26,601 nucleotides of DNA from a virus, in IMG/VR virus record IMGVR_UViG_3300021963_000559, positions 1 to 26,601 of that record. One strand, given 5' to 3'. Made by a program: the position numbers and the translations under genes. Positions 16,281 to 21,684 of this stretch are shown here, one piece after another. Positions within the stretch are counted from its first letter, which is position 1. The number at the start of each line of letters is the position of its first letter. A model generated the notes under the pieces. That model was not told where the DNA came from and ran no database searches. It saw nothing but the letters and a program-made list of their open reading frames with translations.

Positions 16281-16297
16281 GGGGTAAACCCTAATAG
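16281..16297. promoter_or_regulatory. Operator-like motif copy 1 (GGGGTAAACCCTAATAG)
   Basis: This 17-base site differs by one base from the copy at 16966-16982 and by two bases from the reversed copy at 26003-26019. It contains GGGT-AA-ACCC dyad symmetry. It lies just upstream of the leftward promoter area and 19 bases from the perfect DnaA box. Confidence 0.5.
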
Positions 16298-16619
16298 AAT
16301 GATTACGGGGCCATCATCCAGCCCTTGGGAAGGCAGGTAGCTTACCGACCCAGATAAACGTACTGAATCTATCAGTCTCTCTAGTAAGCAATGAACGGGA
16401 ACATACAGGTAGAGCCCTCAAGGGTTAAGTTAGATAAACAAGGTGCTACTTCTTTGAAAGAAGAAAAAACAGTGGATGCCATAGTTCGTCCACAGCTAAC
16501 CATCACACAACCCCTCTCCCTACTAGTTATCAAGCACTGTTGTTTTTGTACAACCTAAAAAGTTTTAGAAAAATTTCGGGGATGGGTGAGTGGGCCCCCC
16601 CTTTTGGGGCTTGTTCCAG

Positions 16620-16661
16620 TGCTACCCCCCCCCAGGTTCTGTGTGGCATAGGGGGGCAGCA
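16620..16661. repeat. C-tract/G-tract hairpin
   Basis: TGCT at 16620-16623 pairs with AGCA at 16658-16661, and C6 of the nine-C run at 16625-16633 pairs with G6 at 16651-16656, giving a 10-pair stem with one mismatch and a loop of about 20 bases. A smaller CCCC-TTTT-GGGG hairpin lies just left at 16598-16609. They could act as terminators, as structured origin elements or as polymerase pause sites. Confidence 0.45.
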
Positions 16662-16700
16662 GACCAGGTGAGGGGGGTGAAATACTCCAGGGTTTGAAAA

Positions 16701-16716
16701 GTGACTGAGCAGTCAC
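16701..16716. repeat. Perfect dyad GTGACT-GAGC-AGTCAC
   Basis: Six-base perfect arms around a four-base centre, followed by AAAA on the right. It could be an operator for a dimeric regulator or a short hairpin. No second copy was seen in the window. Confidence 0.45.
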
Positions 16717-16965
16717 AAAATAGACTGAGGGGGTCAGGGATCACAATCCGATTAATTCTGAGCTAGAGATAATCACATAATCACCCGCAAACCCGCATAG
16801 ATATTGGCAATAGGGGATTGGATAGGGTTTAGATAATGGCAAGCTTGAGGGGCTTATTAGGGGCTTGCTTGAGGGATTAATAATCCAATGCCTAGATTTA
16901 CCCTAATTCAAGAGGTTATCAAGATGTGAGCGATACTAAACCCTGAAATGAATACTTTTTTACCA

Positions 16966-16986
16966 GGGGTTAACCCTAATAGGGTT
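16966..16986. promoter_or_regulatory. Operator-like motif copy 2 with two overlapping palindromes
   Basis: The GGGGTTAACCCTAATAG core at 16966-16982 contains the perfect palindrome GGGTTAACCC (16967-16976) and overlaps AACCCTA-A-TAGGGTT (16972-16986), also perfect. It lies about 40 bases upstream of the candidate promoter of the plus-strand operon, a usual place for a regulator site. Confidence 0.55.
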
Positions 16987-17011
16987 TTGGAGGGGTCTTA
17001 TAGATCAACAA

Positions 17012-17049
17012 CTTACAAGAGTTGGCACGATTCTATTATGCTATATATG
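17012..17049 (+). promoter_or_regulatory. Candidate promoter of the plus-strand early operon
   Basis: Two overlapping sigma-70-like readings exist: TTGGCA (17022-17027) with TATATG 16 bases on (17044-17049), or CTTACA (17012-17017) with TATTAT 16 bases on (17034-17039). Both give a start just before the leader hairpin at 17051-17073. The choice between them cannot be made from sequence alone. Confidence 0.5.
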
Positions 17050-17050
17050 T

Positions 17051-17080
17051 GAAGGCCTCAATTTTTAGCCTTCTCTTTTA
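17051..17080 (+). terminator. Leader hairpin with T-rich tail (possible attenuator)
   Basis: GAAGGC (17051-17056) and GCCTTC (17068-17073) form a perfect six-pair stem with an 11-base loop, followed by TCTTTTA. It lies between the promoter area and the first gene of the operon, so it could end transcription early or protect the 5' end of the message. The stem is short, so full termination is doubtful. Confidence 0.45.
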
Positions 17081-17104
17081 TAACCTCAAGTCCGAAAGTA
17101 AACC

Positions 17105-17443
17105 ATGAACCACATTGATCCTATCATTGCTCAAGCCCTTCAAGCTTTTGCCCCTCCATCTACTGATTCATCATTGATTCCATTGATTGATGAATTAGGC
17201 GCAATAGATGCACAAATAAAAGCCCTCACAAAGACCTCAGATGCACTCAAGGCAAGCTTGAAAGCATTAGGTGAGGGTGAGTATGTAGGTAGTGCTTACA
17301 AATGCTTAGTGTATGGATCTAAAGGTAGAGACATTACCGATTGGAAAACCATTGCAGAGCAATTCAATCCCTCTTATCAGTTAATTACCGCTCATACTAA
17401 AAAGGGTGAGCCCACATTGACCGCCAAGCCTTCAAAAATCTAA
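17105..17443 (+). CDS. Uncharacterised early phage protein with coiled coil (112 aa)
   Basis: The ATG at 17105 is preceded by CCGAAAGTAAACC, not a standard Shine-Dalgarno site. The middle (LIDELGAIDAQIKALTK, then SDALKASLKALGEGEYVG) is a coiled-coil helix pair ending in a GEGEY turn, followed by a strand region and a QLITAHTKKGEPTLTAK end. This shape recurs in small early proteins of many phages, listed without function. It is the first gene of the operon. Confidence 0.78.
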   Translation: MNHIDPIIAQALQAFAPPSTDSSLIPLIDELGAIDAQIKALTKTSDALKASLKALGEGEYVGSAYKCLVYGSKGRDITDWKTIAEQFNPSYQLITAHTKKGEPTLTAKPSKI

Positions 17444-17453
17444 GGGGCTCACA

Positions 17454-17549
17454 ATGAAAAACCTATTATTGGATATCCTCTCCGCAATTGCCATTGGTCT
17501 ATTGCTTGCCATCGGTGCATTGGCCTATTTTGACGTATTAACTAAGTGA
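17454..17549 (+). CDS. 31-residue single-span membrane protein
   Basis: ATG at 17454 follows AAGGGG with a six-base gap, a good ribosome site. The product is MKNLLLDILSAIAIGLLL and then AIGALAYFDVLTK: a lone hydrophobic helix with a Lys at each end. It sits 10 bases after its upstream neighbour and 8 before the next start. It may be a small inner-membrane effector such as an exclusion or antiholin-like peptide; no function can be assigned. Confidence 0.62.
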   Translation: MKNLLLDILSAIAIGLLLAIGALAYFDVLTK

Positions 17550-17557
17550 GGCAAACC

Positions 17558-17788
17558 ATGAAACGATTCGTTACTAAAACCCCCAATGGTTTCAGAGTTT
17601 ATGGTTCATATTCAGGCATCATGGATTTTGATGCTAATGGACAAGTTACATATTCCAATGTGAAACAAGGATGTCCTGAATATATGGCAATGTTCAGGAC
17701 ATATGTCAATTCATCCTATTTTGACGATTCATATTCTCGCATTGACAAGATGTGGGAAACAAAAATAATGGAGGCAAACAATGTTTAA
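17558..17788 (+). CDS. Uncharacterised early protein (76 aa)
   Basis: The ATG at 17558 follows TGAGGCAAACC; an in-frame GTG four codons upstream is less likely since it would overlap the previous stop without a site. The product is small and strand-rich (MKRFVTKTPNGFRVYGSYS, then YSNVKQGCPEYMAMFRTY). No known motif was recognised. It overlaps the next gene by 8 bases and so is probably coupled to it. Confidence 0.72.
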   Translation: MKRFVTKTPNGFRVYGSYSGIMDFDANGQVTYSNVKQGCPEYMAMFRTYVNSSYFDDSYSRIDKMWETKIMEANNV

Positions 17789-18002
17789 AGCTCTTTTTGA
17801 TTCCCGCCATTTTTCTTTTGAAGCATATGGTGAAACCGAAAAGGTGGCCATTGATTCTCTCAAGGTTGGATTAACCAATCACGCTAAACAATATGATATT
17901 GAAAAAGATTGGTGGCACAAATACGATTCAGATTTCTACACTATCGAAATTCATTGTGGCTCATGTTATCGAGATAATGGGGAGAAAATACCCCAATATT
18001 AA
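17781..18002 (+). CDS. Uncharacterised small early protein (73 aa)
   Basis: The ATG at 17781 follows GGAGGCAAACA, almost the same leader as the gene before it. The product starts MFKALFDSRHFSFEAYGE, has a helix (KVAIDSLKVGLTNHAKQY) and a short HCGSC pair of Cys near the end. Its compact strand-helix pattern is common among early phage proteins of unknown role. Two Cys alone are not enough for a zinc site. Confidence 0.74.
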   Translation: MFKALFDSRHFSFEAYGETEKVAIDSLKVGLTNHAKQYDIEKDWWHKYDSDFYTIEIHCGSCYRDNGEKIPQY

Positions 18003-18069
18003 GAGTTAATATTTTGCAGCAAAATCCAATTTTGAAATTTTTAATCAATTTAAGCCCGAAAGTAACATT
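18003..18069 (+). promoter_or_regulatory. Intergenic leader with mutually exclusive hairpins
   Basis: A perfect dyad ATTTTGC-A-GCAAAAT lies at 18011-18025. The same CAAAAT arm (18020-18025) also pairs with ATTTTG at 18029-18034, so two hairpins compete. A CCGAAAGTAA block follows at 18056-18065, directly before the start of the GP88-like gene. The layout resembles a small attenuation or translation switch. Confidence 0.42.
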
Positions 18070-18828
18070 ATGTACAATCCTTATAAATCAATCATTAAAA
18101 CCGATGGCCTAATCTATAAAAGATTATTGGGCACATCATCCACTAAAACCCTCAAGGGTGAAAAGATCGGTTATTTAACCGCAATCCTTTATTTAACCCC
18201 TAATGAAGATTTATGCCCATTGGCTAAATTAGCAGGATGCATGGAGGGATGTCTCTATTCATCCGGTAGAGGGGCTTTTAATTCAGTACAAAAAGCAAGG
18301 CAAGCAAAAACTGATTTTTGGTATGCACAACAAGCTTCTTTTTTAATGTCCCTATGTGCAGATATTTGGGAATTGAGAGCAAAAGCAAACCGCAATAATC
18401 AAAAGCTTTTAGTCCGATTAAATGGGACAAGCGATATTGCATGGGAGAATTATCACGTTATACCCAATCGGACAATATTTAGTTTATTTCCCGATGTGCA
18501 ATTTTATGATTATACAAAACATCCTTCACGCAATCTAGAAGGCAAAACAGTAGGCAATTATGACCTCACCTATTCATTCTCAAGCATTACCCCAAAACCG
18601 ATCTCAATTAAGGGATTGACCAATCCTAATAATTCGAGAGTAGCGGTAGTTTTCCAAAAGAAGGAGGATATCCCCTCAAGCTTTAGAGCATGGGATGTTA
18701 TCGATGGGGATGATACCGATGTGAGACATATTGAGCCCAAAAATGTAGTTGTTGCCCTATATGCAAAAGGTAAGGCTAAAAAGGATCAATCGGGTTTTGT
18801 TCAAATTAAGGGGATTCATTATGCTTGA
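18070..18828 (+). CDS. GP88/DUF7227-like phage protein with Cys motif (252 aa)
   Basis: The ATG at 18070 follows CCGAAAGTAACATT. The product matches a phage family recalled as Gene product 88 / DUF7227. Diagnostic blocks are YLTAILYLTPNEDLCPLAK and AGCMEGCLYSSGRGAFNSVQ (about residues 33-72, with Cys near 48, 57 and 61), KARQAKTDFWY, VRLNGTSDIAWENY near 115-128, and FPDVQFYDYTKHPSR. The Cys triad and the conserved NGTSDI and YDYTK blocks suggest an enzyme with a metal or Fe-S centre in a barrel-like fold; that is inference, and no radical-SAM CxxxCxxC spacing is present. It is the largest gene of the early operon. Function is undescribed as far as I know. Confidence 0.8.
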   Translation: MYNPYKSIIKTDGLIYKRLLGTSSTKTLKGEKIGYLTAILYLTPNEDLCPLAKLAGCMEGCLYSSGRGAFNSVQKARQAKTDFWYAQQASFLMSLCADIWELRAKANRNNQKLLVRLNGTSDIAWENYHVIPNRTIFSLFPDVQFYDYTKHPSRNLEGKTVGNYDLTYSFSSITPKPISIKGLTNPNNSRVAVVFQKKEDIPSSFRAWDVIDGDDTDVRHIEPKNVVVALYAKGKAKKDQSGFVQIKGIHYA

Positions 18829-19141
18829 TTACAAATTTGACTACAAAAGAGAATTCAGATTTTTTGATTTTGAGATTCCGCAATTGCCTGAGGGTTTTGT
18901 AGATGATTCATGGCATAACAATGTATGCCCATCATTTATCAGAATTTTAGATGATCAAATCATTACTCTTTGGGTAGATTATAAAAACCCAAAAAGGAGA
19001 GAGTTAAAAGCAAAACAATTTTTTGTAACAAGTGAGCCAAATAATGATGAAATAAACGAAGTCACCCATCTTTTTGAAACTAATAGTTGGCAAGTTGCAA
19101 TGAATAAAATTGAGAGATTATTTAAAAAGGCAAAAAAATGA
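18821..19141 (+). CDS. Uncharacterised early protein (106 aa)
   Basis: The ATG at 18821 follows AAGGGG and overlaps the end of the GP88-like gene by 8 bases; a longer in-frame start lies inside that gene and is less likely. The product begins MLDYKFDYKREFRFFDFEI, has a middle strand segment (RILDDQIITLWVDYKNP) and a lysine-rich C-terminus (MNKIERLFKKAKK). Coupling with the GP88-like gene may mean joint function. Family not recognised. Confidence 0.73.
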   Translation: MLDYKFDYKREFRFFDFEIPQLPEGFVDDSWHNNVCPSFIRILDDQIITLWVDYKNPKRRELKAKQFFVTSEPNNDEINEVTHLFETNSWQVAMNKIERLFKKAKK

Positions 19142-19356
19142 AACCATGGCATACATTAAATGAATCATATTTGGATCAATTTATCAATGATGCATACGAA
19201 GCGGGAATTAATGCATCATGCTTATATATTCAAAATGAACTGAAAATAAACAATGGAGATATTGCGGGAATATGCTTCTCTCAAGAGGTGGAAACCTTTA
19301 AAGATCGATTGAGGGAATACATTAAAACTGAATTCATAATGAACGAGAAACAATAA
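19138..19356 (+). CDS. Uncharacterised early protein, last gene of the operon (72 aa)
   Basis: Its ATG overlaps the stop of the previous gene as ATGA. The product is helical and acidic (MKPWHTLNESYLDQFINDA, then QEVETFKDRLREYIKTEF). A strong intrinsic terminator begins seven bases after its stop codon. No motif was recognised. Confidence 0.73.
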   Translation: MKPWHTLNESYLDQFINDAYEAGINASCLYIQNELKINNGDIAGICFSQEVETFKDRLREYIKTEFIMNEKQ

Positions 19357-19362
19357 CCAATT

Positions 19363-19388
19363 AGCCCCCTTGAGGGGCTTTTTCTTTT
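19363..19388 (+). terminator. Intrinsic terminator of the early plus-strand operon
   Basis: AGCCCC (19363-19368) and GGGGCT (19374-19379) form a six-pair GC stem with a five-base loop, followed by TTTTCTTTT. It lies seven bases after the last stop codon of the operon. Confidence 0.85.
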
Positions 19389-19578
19389 GTCTATAGGTTT
19401 TGGCCTAGGGATTGTCACGTTTAAAGGGTTTAAAGCTTGCCATTGATTGGCATGGGATTGCTTGCGTTTTGCAATAGTGCTAGAAGGCCGTTTTTAGCCC
19501 TTTTGAGCGGGTTTTGATGGGTGGCCTAGGGCATGGTAGCATGATTGCGCTTGGATCGATTCTAGGGGCTTAAATTGA
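19389..19578. other. Non-coding stretch without a convincing gene
   Basis: No gene with a ribosome site was seen. GGCCTAGGG occurs twice (about 19398 and 19523), and a short ATTGC/GCAAT dyad lies near 19457-19475. The sequence is G/T-rich on this strand. It leads into the GATTAT cluster. Confidence 0.5.
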
Positions 19579-19581
19579 TTG

Positions 19582-19687
19582 GATTATGTGCGGATTATGT
19601 CAAAATATTATCGATTATATGGGGAAAATCGGACGATTATCATTATCGATTATGTCTCCCCTCCCCGATGGGATTATATAGATAATC
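19582..19687. repeat. GATTAT iteron-like cluster
   Basis: GATTAT occurs six times on the plus strand (starts 19582, 19593, 19613, 19635, 19648, 19672) and once reversed (19682-19687) within 106 bases. A 12-base unit ATTATCGATTAT is repeated exactly at 19607-19618 and 19642-19653, 35 bases apart. The spread resembles iterons bound by a replication initiator or an operator array. It is flanked by terminators facing both ways. Confidence 0.5.
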
Positions 19688-19707
19688 GCCTGGTCGTTTT
19701 CGGGCGT

Positions 19708-19737
19708 AAAAAAGGAGTCTCCCAAAATTTGGAAGAC
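19708..19737 (-). terminator. Intrinsic terminator of the minus-strand early operon
   Basis: Read on the minus strand, GTCTTCC and GGGAGAC (19737-19731 and 19723-19717) pair with one G-U wobble around an AAATTTT loop and are followed by TCCTTTTTT. It lies about 45 bases after the stop of the last gene of that operon. A second short CTGT/ACAG hairpin around a T run lies at about 19761-19774. Confidence 0.7.
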
Positions 19738-19782
19738 CCCCCCGTCAAAATTTTAGACCTCTGTTTTTTTACAGATTGGAAA

Positions 19783-20142
19783 TCATGGAAATCGCAGAAG
19801 ATAAAGTGTTGAATCAATCAGCTGCTGAATTTCATCGGCAATGTTTTGAATCTCGGAGTCCTGTGGCAAAACAGAGCGTTTTTCTTCAAAGTATTCTGAC
19901 AGATCATGCAGTTCACGTTTACCAGTTTTTTCGGGTGGATAGTAATCCGCAGGGAATTGGATTGTTGAATCGTATCGGCCTTGAATGGCTTCAACAAGTT
20001 CATCGACCTTGCCTGGCAAAGCTTCATAGAATGCGCCAAGGGCTTGATGTTCTGCATAGGACTTTGATTGCCAATGCAAAATGTGGGTGTTGGTCGCTGA
20101 GTGCAACAAGGTCAGAACGAGATCACCAATTTCATTATCCAT
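19783..20142 (-). CDS. DUF5856-like ferritin-type helical protein (119 aa)
   Basis: The ATG at 20142 follows TTGGGAGTCCCAC and overlaps the previous gene by 8 bases. The product (DLVLTLLHSATNTHILHWQ, then SYAEHQALGAFYEALPGKVD and LVEAIQGRY) has the spaced His and Glu of a Dps/ferritin-like four-helix family known in phages as DUF5856. Conserved features are HWQ, the EH pair, the FYE helix and LVE. In Dps proteins such residues bind iron, but whether this phage family does is not known. It is the last gene of the early minus operon. Confidence 0.75.
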   Translation of the reverse strand: MDNEIGDLVLTLLHSATNTHILHWQSKSYAEHQALGAFYEALPGKVDELVEAIQGRYDSTIQFPADYYPPEKTGKRELHDLSEYFEEKRSVLPQDSEIQNIADEIQQLIDSTLYLLRFP

Positions 20143-20536
20143 GTGGGACTCCCAAGTGGGTTAAAACACGCCTAGCTGCTTCTCTGCGCCAAGGCTTGAT
20201 GGTTATATTATCTGCCAAATCCATCCATGCGTGAAGTTGTCTTTTATACGCCTCTTGGAATGCTAGATTTTTGGTGTCGTAATCGGTTTGGGATGAGTCT
20301 AGCCATGTGTGGCAGTGATAGCACCCCCACACTGAATGATGGTCATCTGCCTTGATTGAGCGACCTTTGCCATGGATCAGCAGGTTGGAATGACAAGCCA
20401 CTGTTGTGGACCCATCCCCCCCCAAACAATTTTTGGCCGCCTGTAAAAGACAAGGCTCACCCTCTGCAAGTTCTAGGAGCTTTTTGTCTCTGTAATATTC
20501 ATGCTTTCCATAGCCACGTTTGCGCCAACCGCTCAT
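20135..20536 (-). CDS. YbcO-like (DUF1364) nuclease (133 aa)
   Basis: The ATG at 20536 follows AAGGAGAAGAACAC and overlaps the previous stop as ATGA. The core reads GEPCLLQAAKNCLGGDGST then CHSNLLIHGKGRSIKADD and SVWGCYHCHTWLD. The paired Cys (PCL, NCL, GCYHCH) and central His match DUF1364, the family of the DLP12 protein YbcO, which is an HNH-type single-strand nuclease with a structural zinc. It probably processes recombination or replication intermediates, as does RusA encoded in the same operon. Confidence 0.82.
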   Translation of the reverse strand: MSGWRKRGYGKHEYYRDKKLLELAEGEPCLLQAAKNCLGGDGSTTVACHSNLLIHGKGRSIKADDHHSVWGCYHCHTWLDSSQTDYDTKNLAFQEAYKRQLHAWMDLADNITIKPWRREAARRVLTHLGVPHG

Positions 20537-21009
20537 GTGTTCTTCTCCTTGAGTTTGGCTTCAATATCTCGCGCAAAGTCGTCCATCCATGCGCCATAAA
20601 CAATTCGCCATTCAGCCGATAGTAGTTTTAAATCTTCCTCTGTCAGCCCAACCCATGTGCGCTGTGGACCATATTCAACAGCAACAACCTCAATACCACC
20701 ATTGGGCAGTCGTTTAATGATGGTTGCACAAGAACCATCTTTGCTCCAATCAACACCCCATTGCACAACCTCTTCTTTTACAATTTTTTTTGGTGGCACA
20801 TAGTTGCTACAAATGTCCAAGTCTGCGCCTTTTGATGAACAACGATCTATGCAACATTCTTTGCAACTTGGAATTTGCTCTGGCGTTAAGATTTTTTTAA
20901 TAGCGTTAACAGCGGCAGGGACAACGTGTTGTTGGACATACCATTCAGCCAAATAATGTTCTGGCTCCAAAGCTTCTAGCGCCAGCTTTAATGCTTCGTC
21001 TTTAGTCAT
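20533..21009 (-). CDS. Phage protein with central Cys cluster (158 aa)
   Basis: The ATG at 21009 overlaps the stop of the small gene before it as ATGA. An N-terminal helix MTKDEALKLALEALE is common in uncharacterised phage proteins. A Cys-rich stretch CKECCIDRCSSKGADLDIC (about residues 50-68) could bind metal. The C-terminal part has QWGVDWSKDGSCATIIKR and TWVGLTEEDL, then YGAWMDDFARDIEAKL, again a recurrent phage module. It seems a mosaic of common small phage segments. Function unknown. Confidence 0.76.
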   Translation of the reverse strand: MTKDEALKLALEALEPEHYLAEWYVQQHVVPAAVNAIKKILTPEQIPSCKECCIDRCSSKGADLDICSNYVPPKKIVKEEVVQWGVDWSKDGSCATIIKRLPNGGIEVVAVEYGPQRTWVGLTEEDLKLLSAEWRIVYGAWMDDFARDIEAKLKEKNT

Positions 21010-21101
21010 AGCGGTGCGTCCTCTTCATTCTCAGGATTGAATTTAGGTTTGCGTTGATCTTTGTGCTTGGGGTTTGGGAATGGTGGGAATGGCCATGTCA
21101 T
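21006..21101 (-). CDS. 31-residue Pro-rich small protein
   Basis: The ATG at 21101 overlaps the stop of the upstream gene as ATGA, and its own stop overlaps the next start as ATGA. The product is MTWPFPPFPNPKHKDQRK, then PKFNPENEEDAPL: a Pro/aromatic head, a basic centre and an acidic tail. The tight overlaps on both sides and conservation-like composition support it as real. Function unknown. Confidence 0.68.
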   Translation of the reverse strand: MTWPFPPFPNPKHKDQRKPKFNPENEEDAPL

Positions 21102-21415
21102 AGCTTCATCTCCACTCGTTTTGTGTATTCTTCGGTTTTCCACACCTCCACACGAAGCTTGGCTGCCTCAAGTTTCCAACGCAATTCCTCTTCTTGGGCT
21201 ATTGCTTCTTTGATCTCAAACAATAAAGCTACATAGTCTGCATGGGCATAGGCATACATTTCTTTTGCGCCTAGTGTGCCCTCCTCGTTTGACATGAGAA
21301 TGGCCTTTTTTGACTTGCGATATTCTTCTAATTGCACCCGAATAGCCTTTGATCGGGCATATTTAGGAGCGTTTTCAATAATAAAGTTGATTGCTTTGTG
21401 TGCGGGATTTTCCAT
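21098..21415 (-). CDS. Helical early phage protein (105 aa)
   Basis: The ATG at 21415 overlaps the previous stop as TAATG; GAGG lies upstream. The product (MENPAHKAINFIIENAPKY, then RVQLEEYRKSKKAILM and EEELRWKLEAAKLRVEVWK) is almost wholly helical with a long C-terminal coiled coil. Such short proteins recur next to replication genes in phages of Gram-negative bacteria. No catalytic or DNA-binding motif is clear; a partner of the replication or recombination set is a guess. Confidence 0.76.
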   Translation of the reverse strand: MENPAHKAINFIIENAPKYARSKAIRVQLEEYRKSKKAILMSNEEGTLGAKEMYAYAHADYVALLFEIKEAIAQEEELRWKLEAAKLRVEVWKTEEYTKRVEMKL

Positions 21416-21684
21416 TACATTGCCTCGTTGATTAACTTTTCTATGCCTTTGTCTATGCTGCCATCACCCATTTCAGCCAATACTTTCTTTTGGACTGCAT
21501 TGAGTTCTAGTTTGGCAACAGTGTTGTAGGTCAATTGCCTAGGCTTTCCTGCGCCTTTACGCTTACCTCCCCATGTGCCCACAGTTCTGCCAAGCTTTTT
21601 AGAAAGCTCTTCTTTGCGTCTACGCTCCATGATCTCCCATGCTTCAGCAAGGGCTTCCGGTGGGATATTGCTTATCAAGCTCAT
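21415..21684 (-). CDS. Small putative DNA-binding protein (89 aa)
   Basis: The ATG at 21684 overlaps the upstream stop as ATGA. A basic glycine-rich stretch GTWGGKRKGAGKPRQLTY at about residues 36-53 resembles a nucleic-acid-binding arm, and the end QKKVLAEMGDGSIDKGIEKL then INEAM has the shape of a ribbon-helix-helix second half. The N-terminal helix EALAEAWEIMERRRKEEL is amphipathic. It could be a regulator of this operon or a replication accessory; the DNA-binding call is moderate. Confidence 0.7.
   Translation of the reverse strand: MSLISNIPPEALAEAWEIMERRRKEELSKKLGRTVGTWGGKRKGAGKPRQLTYNTVAKLELNAVQKKVLAEMGDGSIDKGIEKLINEAM

Larger units (their letters stand above)
16298..16965. other. Non-coding control region, structured but gene-poor
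   Basis: No convincing gene was found here. Visible elements: a CTTCTT-TGA-AAGAAG hairpin at about 16450-16467; homopolymer tracts C7 (16595-16601) and C9 (16625-16633); a hairpin of TGCT and C6 with G6 and AGCA at 16620-16661; a perfect dyad GTGACT-GAGC-AGTCAC at 16701-16716; two AATCAC repeats near 16769-16785; repeated GGGGCTT and GCTTGAGGG blocks at 16843-16875; and a GGATT-AAT-AATCC dyad at 16874-16886. A 55-codon open stretch at 16391-16558 lacks a ribosome site. Confidence 0.55.

Noticed and set aside
16300-16400. GC-rich stretch with GCTTAC and GTAAGC arms that looked like a tRNA fragment
   Set aside because: No acceptor stem, anticodon arm or TPsiC arm could be fitted.
16453-16473. 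CTTCTT-TGA-AAGAAG hairpin followed by A run considered as a terminator
   Set aside because: The A run is on the wrong side for the plus strand, and on the minus strand the T run precedes the stem.
16391-16558. 55-codon open frame on the plus strand in the control region
   Set aside because: No Shine-Dalgarno site or coupling, ends in Cys/Thr-rich noise, and overlaps structured DNA; not enough to call a gene.
19579-19812. 77-codon open frame on the plus strand over the GATTAT array
   Set aside because: No ribosome site, it crosses the minus-strand terminator and the end of the DUF5856-like gene, and its Ile/Tyr richness comes from the repeats.
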